The position numbers were made by a program, and so were the translations under genes. Positions 6,400 through 11,546 of a stretch of DNA of 11,546 bases are shown here, in pieces. Position 1 is the stretch's first letter. Every line of letters begins with the position of its first letter. Under the pieces are notes generated by a model. That model saw only the letters and a program-made list of their open reading frames with translations. It did no database searches and was not told where the DNA came from. Source of the stretch: Methylomonas sp. (lineage in GTDB: Bacteria; Pseudomonadota; Gammaproteobacteria; Methylococcales; Methylomonadaceae); assembly GCA_026990815.1 (NCBI GenBank), contig JALXCS010000343.1:1-11546 (forward strand), given 5' to 3'.

Positions 6400-7730
6400 T
6401 ATTTTTCCAATCGCTTACTAATTAATCCTGCAGATTGTTCATCCAGAATCTGAATCAACGTCCGACTCCGGGAAGCAACCAGGCTATGCAAGAACAACAG
6501 TGGGATGGCAACCACTAATCCTAGCATGGTTGTTACTAACGCTTGGGAAATTCCACTCGCCATCAATTTCGGATCACCGGTTCCAAACAAACTGATCGAC
6601 TGGAAGGTCGCAATCATACCGGTTACGGTCCCTAATAATCCTAATAACGGGGCAACAGAAGCCAGCAACTTAATGGTTGTCTGACCTTTTTCCAATTGCG
6701 GAATTTCTTTGGTAATTGCTTCATCTAGCAGCAATTCGAAAGTTTCAGCATCTTCTACGCCTTTTTGCTGTGCTGCTGCAATCACTCGGCCTAATGGATT
6801 ACTGATGTCCGGTTCTTTGCTTTGCATTTGTTGCTGCATTTTTGTACCGGTGATTGTTAAAACTATCAACCGCCATATTCCATAAATTAGACCGATAACA
6901 CCCAGTGCCAAAATTATGTAGCCAATAATTCCCCCTTGCTGAATGCGTTCGAAAACATTCGGGGTTTGAATTAACAGACTTAAAATCACTCCCCGAGTCG
7001 GATCAATGGCGACATCTGCAATTCCTGAAGAGGTATTCACAAAATCTTCTGCAAGAGAAAGATAGCGGCTTTCTGGTTGCCGGGCCAGTTCAACCAATTT
7101 CGCCGTTTCAGGCAAATAACGTAAATATTTACCCTCCTCTGACAAAGCATTAAAAACACCAATACGAATTACATCAGAATTTTTTGGTTTACCGGAAGTC
7201 GTCAAAATTTCCGTAGGATAGCGGACTACTTTTCCTGACTCGGTCATTTCCTGCTGAAGGGTAAACCATAATGTTTCCAGTTGTTCAATTGTTGGCAAGG
7301 TTTTACTGTTTACCAACTCGGCTAGCTGTTTGGTTCGATTGGGATATTGTTCAGAGACTAGTGAATTTTCTAAATCTGCTTTTAAATCGCCCGCAACCTG
7401 TTTTGCAACCCCAAACAATTCTCCAAGTACACCACTACGCTTATTCAGCTCGGTTTCCAACTCACTGAGGATTTGTTCGTTACTTTCCAACTGCGTCCGT
7501 AACTGATCACTAAGACGCTGTTGCTGTTGCAATTTTGCCTTTGCATCAGCCAAAAGTTTTTGCTGTTGCTTTTTTTCTGAAAGAAATTTTGCTTCCCTCT
7601 GTTTACTGATTTTTCCTTCGCGGCTTTGAGCCTGTTTTACTGATCTTAATAACTGATTCAGATCGAGATGTTCCGCTCTTACCATTGATCCAAAAAAAAC
7701 TAGGCTTAAAATAATTGCTAAATTTTTCAT
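6399..7730 (-). CDS. ttpC: TtpC-like MotA/TolQ/ExbB protein with large periplasmic domain (443 aa)
   Basis: TtpC is the extra component of TonB2-type systems, shown in Vibrio to be required for TonB2 function. Residues 1-19 are a signal peptide (cleavage after VRA). A Gln/Lys-rich coiled coil covers about 38-100, followed by a mixed periplasmic region to about 265. Membrane helices follow at about 268-292, 355-378 and 396-418. The C-terminal third is an ExbB-like domain: APLLGLLGTVTGMIATFQSI (360-379) and GISQALVTTMLGLVVAIPLL (393-412). T368 and T401 occupy the two pore-threonine positions of ExbB, so proton conduction by this subunit cannot be excluded. It overlaps the DUF3450 gene by ATGA and touches exbB by one base. 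Size and architecture match known TtpC proteins. Confidence 0.9.
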   Translation of the reverse strand: MKNLAIILSLVFFGSMVRAEHLDLNQLLRSVKQAQSREGKISKQREAKFLSEKKQQQKLLADAKAKLQQQQRLSDQLRTQLESNEQILSELETELNKRSGVLGELFGVAKQVAGDLKADLENSLVSEQYPNRTKQLAELVNSKTLPTIEQLETLWFTLQQEMTESGKVVRYPTEILTTSGKPKNSDVIRIGVFNALSEEGKYLRYLPETAKLVELARQPESRYLSLAEDFVNTSSGIADVAIDPTRGVILSLLIQTPNVFERIQQGGIIGYIILALGVIGLIYGIWRLIVLTITGTKMQQQMQSKEPDISNPLGRVIAAAQQKGVEDAETFELLLDEAITKEIPQLEKGQTTIKLLASVAPLLGLLGTVTGMIATFQSISLFGTGDPKLMASGISQALVTTMLGLVVAIPLLFLHSLVASRSRTLIQILDEQSAGLISKRLEK

Positions 7731-8497
7731 TTGACAGACTCCGCTGCGGGTACTGGAACCACCAACAAATCTGGTGCTGCTTCCTTTCTCGCAATCCGCA
7801 AACCATTACGAATTGCATTTCGATAATCTGAAGATAAAATATCCCAGGTTTTGGTTTCTCTGTTCCAGGAACCGGTTTCGCTACCATCAAGACGTTGATA
7901 ATACAAAGCCACGCGACCCAGGCGTAAAAAATCGACTGATATTTTGTTATCTCCTACCACTAGGTTTGACCGATAAGCTTCTATAGTTTTTCCGTAGTCA
8001 TTTTCAATTTGGTAGGCTTCAATAATACGGCGAAATTTTTCGGCATTGGTAACATCAGCCCTATTGATCATTTCTTTTAAACGGTTTAATCGTTGTAGTC
8101 GTTCTTCTGGTAAAAAAGGGATATCCAATTGAATAAACTTTTCCAGGCTATCCAGCATTCGCAAAATCAACGGTATAATTTCCTGCTGGGTAGTTTCAAT
8201 ATCTTTCAGTTGCTGTTCTAATGAAGCTTTTTCTTCGGTTTGGGAGTTGATCAATGTTCGTAAATATCGATTATAGGTATCTAGCGTTTTTATTTGTCGT
8301 ATTGCTGTACGATATTCCGCCAATGCCTTTTGGGCCTGATCGCTGTATTTATCTATTTTTTTTTGTGACTTGATAGCAGCATTATTGGTTGCCATATCTA
8401 TATTTATTGCTTGCTGGAGTTTTTCAGCCCATACTGGGGCCATAAACAAACCCATAAGTACCATTAAAATCACCAACTTCCCTTGAGAAAAAACCAT
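7727..8497 (-). CDS. DUF3450 family periplasmic protein, first gene of the TonB2-type operon (256 aa)
   Basis: The signal peptide is clear: hydrophobic residues 8-20 and cleavage after VWA (24). A long helical, probably coiled-coil region runs from about 35 to 135 (for example TEEKASLEQQLKDIETTQQE). A conserved globular end follows, with FLRLGRVALYYQRLDGSETG (about 190-209), a tryptophan-flanked turn, and YRNAIRNGLRIARKEAAPDL near 225-244, the hallmark of DUF3450. Proteins of this family sit at the head of TtpC-ExbB-ExbD-TonB clusters in many marine Gammaproteobacteria; their molecular role is not defined. A coiled coil both here and in TtpC suggests the two may touch in the periplasm (inference). 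ATG 8497 has a weak GGAA 7 nt upstream. Its stop overlaps ttpC by 4 nt. Confidence 0.88.
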   Translation of the reverse strand: MVFSQGKLVILMVLMGLFMAPVWAEKLQQAINIDMATNNAAIKSQKKIDKYSDQAQKALAEYRTAIRQIKTLDTYNRYLRTLINSQTEEKASLEQQLKDIETTQQEIIPLILRMLDSLEKFIQLDIPFLPEERLQRLNRLKEMINRADVTNAEKFRRIIEAYQIENDYGKTIEAYRSNLVVGDNKISVDFLRLGRVALYYQRLDGSETGSWNRETKTWDILSSDYRNAIRNGLRIARKEAAPDLLVVPVPAAESVK

Positions 8498-8534
8498 AAG
8501 TTATTCCAGAATATTGCTACATAAAGCGTTTTAT

Positions 8535-8565
8535 TTTATAACAATAACTTTAGGAAAACTAACAA
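8535..8565 (-). promoter_or_regulatory. Candidate promoter of the six-gene TonB2-type operon
   Basis: On the minus strand TTGTTA (8560-8565) and TATAAA (8535-8540) are separated by 19 bp, slightly longer than ideal, about 38 nt before ATG 8497. TonB systems are commonly Fur-repressed, but I see no convincing Fur box in the 136-bp divergent spacer (8498-8633). Confidence 0.3.
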
Positions 8566-8582
8566 TCTACCCATAAAAAAGT

Positions 8583-8588
8583 TAAAAT
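8583..8588 (+). promoter_or_regulatory. Candidate -10 element for the aroG-thiSG-trmB operon
   Basis: TAAAAT lies 45 nt before ATG 8634 with only a poor -35 candidate, TAACAA (8560-8565), at 17 bp. The same six bases read in reverse are the proposed -35 of the divergent TonB operon. There is no recognisable TPP riboswitch (no CTGAGA core) and no TyrR- or Trp-box-like palindrome in the spacer. Confidence 0.25.
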
Positions 8589-8633
8589 AGTCGGTTTTAT
8601 TTTTCAAATGCTTAATTTAATTGCTCCTTCGAC

Positions 8634-9719
8634 ATGCAAAAAACTTATACAACGGATGACTTAAGAATTCGGGAAACTAAAGAAGTCATTCCTCCCGAGC
8701 AAATTCACAAGCAGATACCAATTAGCGCAAACGCAACTGATATTATTTATCATACCAGGAAGTCTATTCATAACATCTTAAATGGCCAAGATGATAGATT
8801 ACTAATAGTTGTAGGTCCTTGTTCTATCCATGATCCAATTGCTGCAATTGAATACGCCCAAAATCTAAAAGCTGCCAAAGATGAATTTGAACAAGACTTA
8901 TTAATTGTAATGCGGGTTTATTTTGAAAAACCCAGAACCACTGTTGGTTGGAAAGGTTTAATCAATGATCCTGATTTAAATTCCAACTTCAACATCAATA
9001 AAGGCTTGAAGATTGCCAGAAAACTGTTGCTTGATATTAATGAAGCTGGTATCCCAGCCGCGACAGAATATCTGGATTTGATTACTCCCCAATACATTTC
9101 CGATTTAATTTCCTGGGGTGCTATTGGTGCAAGAACAACTGAAAGTCAGGTTCACAGGGAACTTGCTTCCGGATTATCCTGTCCAGTTGGGTTTAAAAAT
9201 GCCACTGATGGGACTGTCAAAATTGCTATTGATGCAATTGGTGCGGCAATGCGGCCGCATCATTTTCTTTCAGTCACCAAAGCCGGACGTTCTGCTATTT
9301 TTTCTACTTCTGGCAATAAAGATACTCATATTATCTTACGCGGTGGCAATGATCAGCCCAACTATGATGCTGTTAGTGTCGAACACACTGCTGAAGGAAT
9401 GGTCGCAGCGAAAATCCGGCCAAATATTATGATTGATTTCAGCCATGCAAACAGTTTAAAACAGTATCAACGGCAGCTTATTGTCAGTGAAGATGTATCA
9501 AAACAGGTCGCCACTGGCGATACAAGAATAATTGGAGCCATGATTGAAAGCCACCTGAGGTCTGGCAGACAGAATGTGGATAATGGACAGGAACTAGTTT
9601 ATGGTCAAAGTATTACTGATGGTTGCCTGGGTTGGGAAGAAACCATGCCCCTGTTAAAAAATTTGGCGCTAGCAGTACAAACACGGCGAAATGTTAATGA
9701 TTTATCTGGAGCTGAATAA
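8634..9719 (+). CDS. aroG: 3-deoxy-7-phosphoheptulonate (DAHP) synthase, AroG-type class I (361 aa)
   Basis: This enzyme condenses phosphoenolpyruvate and erythrose 4-phosphate to DAHP, the first step of the shikimate pathway. Metal ligands match E. coli AroG: C63 (GPCSIHDP), H271 (DFSHANS), E305 (AMIES) and D329 (SITDGC). K188 (VGFKN) and R94 (MRVYFEKPRTTVGWKGLIND) are the catalytic and phosphate contacts. The region LSVTKAGRSAI, DTHIILRGG and DFSHANS resembles AroG, the Phe-sensitive form, rather than AroF. Residues of the Phe pocket (P152, S182, F211, S213) appear kept, with Leu for Met at 149. Feedback by phenylalanine is therefore likely but inferred. There is one extra residue near 240 relative to E. 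coli. No good Shine-Dalgarno precedes ATG 8634. thiSG begins one base after the stop. Confidence 0.96.
   Translation: MQKTYTTDDLRIRETKEVIPPEQIHKQIPISANATDIIYHTRKSIHNILNGQDDRLLIVVGPCSIHDPIAAIEYAQNLKAAKDEFEQDLLIVMRVYFEKPRTTVGWKGLINDPDLNSNFNINKGLKIARKLLLDINEAGIPAATEYLDLITPQYISDLISWGAIGARTTESQVHRELASGLSCPVGFKNATDGTVKIAIDAIGAAMRPHHFLSVTKAGRSAIFSTSGNKDTHIILRGGNDQPNYDAVSVEHTAEGMVAAKIRPNIMIDFSHANSLKQYQRQLIVSEDVSKQVATGDTRIIGAMIESHLRSGRQNVDNGQELVYGQSITDGCLGWEETMPLLKNLALAVQTRRNVNDLSGAE
9708..9711 (+). promoter_or_regulatory. Ribosome-binding site deciding the thiSG start
   Basis: GGAG lies inside the last codons of aroG, 9 nt before ATG 9721. The frame extends upstream to ATG 9691, but that codon lies within aroG and would add ten residues not found in ThiS. 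From ATG 9721 the ThiS part begins MKIFVNG, the normal ThiS start. Confidence 0.7.
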
Positions 9720-9720
9720 A

Positions 9721-10698
9721 ATGAAAATTTTTGTTAATGGTGATATTCATCAATATAATGAAATTATTACTGTTGCACTCGTTGTTGATGAATTAGGTTT
9801 GACAGGCAAGCGAATTGCAGTCGAACTGAATCAGGAAATATTACCTTACGATCAATATTCTAAACAAATATTAAATGATCAGGATAAATTGGAAGTCGTT
9901 CATGCTATCGGTGGAGGACAAACCGATGGTTTTCAAGTTGCCGGAGTTAACTATCAATCGAGACTCCTGGTAGGGACTGGTAAATACAAAGATATGGAAG
10001 AAACCAGACTGGCTATAGAGGCTAGTGGTGCTGAAATTGTTACCGTAGCGATTCGCCGTACCAATATCGGCCAAAATTCAGACGAACCAAATCTTCTGGA
10101 TATTATTTCTCCTGATAAATATACTATCTTGCCAAATACGGCCGGCTGTTACACTGTGGAGGACGCTGTAAGAACTTGCCGACTTGCCAGGGAACTGCTT
10201 GGTGGTCATAAACTGGTCAAGCTTGAAGTTCTTGCTGATCAAAAAACCTTGTTTCCTGATGTTGCTGCAACCTTTGAAGCTGCCGAACTACTGGTAAAAG
10301 ATGGCTTTGATGTCATGGTCTATACCAATGATGACCCGATTGCTGCCAAACGTCTTGAAGAAATTGGCTGCGTCGCAGTGATGCCACTCGCTGCCCCAAT
10401 TGGATCGGGTTTAGGCATTCGAAATCCCTACAATATTCTAACGATCGTTGAAAATGCAAAGGTTCCGATACTGGTTGATGCTGGCGTTGGAACTGCATCA
10501 GATGCAGCCATAGCCATGGAATTAGGCTGTGATGGGGTACTGATGAACACCGCTATTGCTGTTGCAAAAAACCCAATTCTGATGGCATCCGCGATGAAAA
10601 AAGGTATTCAGGCTGGCAGAGAAGCGTTCCTTGCTGGCCGGATGCCACGCAAACGTTTTGCAACAGCTTCATCACCAATCGATGGACTGTTTTTCTGA
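9721..10698 (+). CDS. thiSG: ThiS-ThiG fusion: sulfur carrier plus thiazole synthase (325 aa)
   Basis: Residues 1-66 are a complete ThiS ubiquitin-like fold: MKIFVNG start, a VELNQEILP segment (34-42), and the end EVVHAIGGG (58-66). Free ThiS ends here, and its terminal glycine is adenylated by ThiF and converted to a thiocarboxylate. Here reading continues without a stop through QTDGFQVAG into ThiG (about 70-325), which joins deoxyxylulose 5-phosphate, dehydroglycine and ThiS-borne sulfur into thiazole phosphate. ThiG features are YQSRLLVGTGKY (78-89), the Schiff-base lysine K167 in HKLVKLEVLADQ, the phosphate-site region APIGSGLGIRNPYN (225-238) and VDAGVGTASDAA (252-263). The ThiG half is close to Pseudomonas ThiG. 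No in-frame ATG, GTG or TTG near the junction would allow separate ThiG translation. The gene lies 1 nt after aroG and 3 nt before trmB. Pseudomonas carries thiS, thiG and trmB in the same order, unfused. Confidence 0.94.
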   Translation: MKIFVNGDIHQYNEIITVALVVDELGLTGKRIAVELNQEILPYDQYSKQILNDQDKLEVVHAIGGGQTDGFQVAGVNYQSRLLVGTGKYKDMEETRLAIEASGAEIVTVAIRRTNIGQNSDEPNLLDIISPDKYTILPNTAGCYTVEDAVRTCRLARELLGGHKLVKLEVLADQKTLFPDVAATFEAAELLVKDGFDVMVYTNDDPIAAKRLEEIGCVAVMPLAAPIGSGLGIRNPYNILTIVENAKVPILVDAGVGTASDAAIAMELGCDGVLMNTAIAVAKNPILMASAMKKGIQAGREAFLAGRMPRKRFATASSPIDGLFF

Positions 10699-10701
10699 GC
10701 A

Positions 10702-11379
10702 TTGAAAATTCATAAGATTCGTAGTTTTATTCGTCGCCAAGGACGAATCACTCCAGGACAGCAGCGAGCTATCGATCGACTTTGGCCAAAATACGGATTA
10801 GAACAAAAACATCCTATAAATGATAAAGATGTTTTTGGACAAAAAGCCCCTCTAATTGTAGAAATTGGTTTCGGCAATGGTGATAGCCTCGCCAAAATGG
10901 CCAAACAACAGACTGACAATGCTTTTATTGGAATTGAGGTACATAAACCAGGGATTGGTCACCTGTTGCTACAATTGGAACAACTTGACATTGAAAACGT
11001 AAGAATATTCTGTGACGATGCTGTTGAGATTCTTGAACAATGCATTGCTGATAATAGTCTTGCTAGGATCCATTTATTCTTCCCTGATCCGTGGCCAAAA
11101 AAAAGGCATCATAAAAGGCGCATCGTACGATCTGAATTTATTGATCTGATTACCCGAAAATTACAACCGGGCGGATATTTCCATGCAGCGACTGATTGGC
11201 AAGATTATGCCGAATATATGTTGTCTGTATTGGAACAACAGCCTAATCTCATTAATCAAAGCACTGATAAAGCATATTGTAAAAGACCATATTACAGGCC
11301 TTTGACCAAATTTGAATGCCGTGGCCTTGCTTTAGGCCACGGCGTTTGGGATTTGATTTTTCGAAAAAAAACCGACTGA
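10702..11379 (+). CDS. trmB: tRNA (guanine-N7-)-methyltransferase TrmB (225 aa, TTG start)
   Basis: TrmB uses S-adenosylmethionine to methylate G46 in the variable loop of tRNAs. The N-terminus RSFIRRQGRITPGQQRAI (7-24) is typical. The SAM site is VEIGFGNGDSLAKMA (53-67), with the acidic ribose contact E79 in IGIEVH and D105-D106 in FCDDAVEIL. HLFFPDPWPKKRHHKRRIV (124-142) is the family signature for catalysis and tRNA binding. ATDWQDYAEYM (163-173) and TKFECRGLALGHGVWDLIF (202-220) complete the fold. The length is near normal. TTG 10702 is the only plausible start: a stop lies two codons upstream in frame and the next residues already match the family. It has no clear ribosome-binding site and follows thiSG by 3 nt, so translational coupling is likely. 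Confidence 0.95.
   Translation: MKIHKIRSFIRRQGRITPGQQRAIDRLWPKYGLEQKHPINDKDVFGQKAPLIVEIGFGNGDSLAKMAKQQTDNAFIGIEVHKPGIGHLLLQLEQLDIENVRIFCDDAVEILEQCIADNSLARIHLFFPDPWPKKRHHKRRIVRSEFIDLITRKLQPGGYFHAATDWQDYAEYMLSVLEQQPNLINQSTDKAYCKRPYYRPLTKFECRGLALGHGVWDLIFRKKTD
11318..11343 (+). terminator. Strong hairpin inside the 3' end of trmB
   Basis: GCCGTGGCC (11318-11326) and GGCCACGGC (11335-11343) are exact complements with an 8-nt loop. A-T and G-T pairs extend the stem by about four on the outside. T-rich sequence (GTTTGGGATTTGATTTTT) follows on the plus strand, 36 nt before the trmB stop. It encodes the conserved CRGLALGHG residues, so coding constraint may explain it. It may instead terminate or protect the operon mRNA. 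No other terminator follows trmB. Confidence 0.4.
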
Positions 11380-11390
11380 TTTTTCTAAAA

Positions 11391-11546
11391 TTAAGCTACT
11401 TCCAACTGCTGTTCCAACTCTTCAGCCTGGAATTTTTCCAGCTTCATTGCCTTAATAATCGTTGCCAATTCCTGACGCTGCCTTTTTAAGGGTTCTAATT
11501 CACTCTCTAAATTAGCAATATTTTCTTCAATACTACCTTTAGATTC
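11391..11546 (-). CDS. C-terminal end of an unrecognised coiled-coil protein (partial)
   Basis: The frame is open from the window edge to TAA at 11391-11393, leaving the last 51 residues. The sequence is rich in Glu, Gln, Lys and Leu with heptad-like spacing (SIEENIANLESELEPLKRQR, then ELATIIKAMKLEKFQAEELE), so it is almost certainly one long helix, probably a coiled coil. It ends EQQLEVA. I cannot name the family from this fragment. It converges on trmB with only 11 nt between the stops. A T8 run on the minus strand just past its stop (about 11366-11373) could belong to a weak terminator. Confidence 0.55.
   Translation of the reverse strand, partial: ESKGSIEENIANLESELEPLKRQRQELATIIKAMKLEKFQAEELEQQLEVA

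Noticed and set aside
7603..7890. 95-codon minus-strand frame across the DUF3450/ttpC junction
   Set aside because: It is an out-of-frame shadow of two well-supported genes.
8498..8633. Possible TPP riboswitch or Fur box in the divergent spacer
   Set aside because: No CTGAGA-type THI-box core and no run of GATAAT-like hexamers is present on either strand.
8608..8664. 18-codon frame overlapping the aroG start, possible leader peptide for attenuation
   Set aside because: It has no Phe, Tyr or Trp codons, no Shine-Dalgarno, and no following terminator/antiterminator pair, so it does not look like an aromatic leader peptide.
9691..9720. Longer thiSG frame starting at ATG 9691 inside aroG
   Set aside because: It would add ten residues before the normal ThiS start MKIFVNG, and GGAG at 9708-9711 is properly placed for ATG 9721.
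1..11546. CRISPR array, insertion sequence, integrase, tRNA or toxin-antitoxin pair
   Set aside because: No regularly spaced direct repeats, terminal inverted repeats, transposase motifs, cloverleaf sequences or paired small toxin-like genes were found on reading both strands.

Overview
The window reads as chromosome of a low-GC gammaproteobacterium. The whole window is AT-rich. The ThiG half of one protein and TrmB closely resemble the Pseudomonas versions as I remember them. The DAHP synthase is of the E. coli AroG type. The second-type TonB cluster with TtpC, DUF3450 and TPR partners is a layout known from Vibrio, Shewanella and relatives. I cannot name the genus. No tRNA, rRNA, CRISPR array, insertion sequence or integrase is visible.

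Layout. (1) 1-1728, minus: N-terminal 576 codons of an AsmA-family envelope protein, cut by the window edge. (2) 1814-2098, plus: a small three-helix membrane protein of unknown function, divergent from asmA. (3) 2188-2793, minus: a typical 2-Cys peroxiredoxin. It converges on the small membrane gene across a spacer holding a 13-bp inverted repeat and a second, AT-rich palindrome. (4) 3088-3609, plus: a stand-alone protein with one clear and one probable AP2-like DNA-binding repeat. (5) 8497 down to 3610, minus: a tightly packed six-gene operon, DUF3450 - ttpC - exbB - exbD - tonB - TPR protein. Four of its five junctions overlap by 1-4 nt and the fifth has an 8-nt gap. (6) 8634-11379, plus: aroG - thiSG - trmB, with gaps of only 1 and 3 nt. 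(7) 11391-11546, minus: the C-terminal end of an unrecognised coiled-coil protein.

How the genes work together. The six-gene operon encodes an inner-membrane energy transducer. ExbB/ExbD form the proton-driven motor and TonB carries force to outer-membrane receptors. TtpC is an ExbB-like protein with a large periplasmic extension. DUF3450 and the TPR protein are predicted to be exported periplasmic accessories. No receptor gene is present, so the cargo is unknown. The plus-strand operon joins the first step of aromatic amino-acid synthesis, thiamine-thiazole synthesis and tRNA m7G46 methylation.

The most unusual items are: the sulfur carrier ThiS fused directly to thiazole synthase ThiG, which buries the C-terminal glycine that normally has to be free; the AP2-like gene whose stop codon abuts the stop codon of the convergent TonB operon with no base between; and a strong hairpin inside the trmB coding sequence just before its stop.
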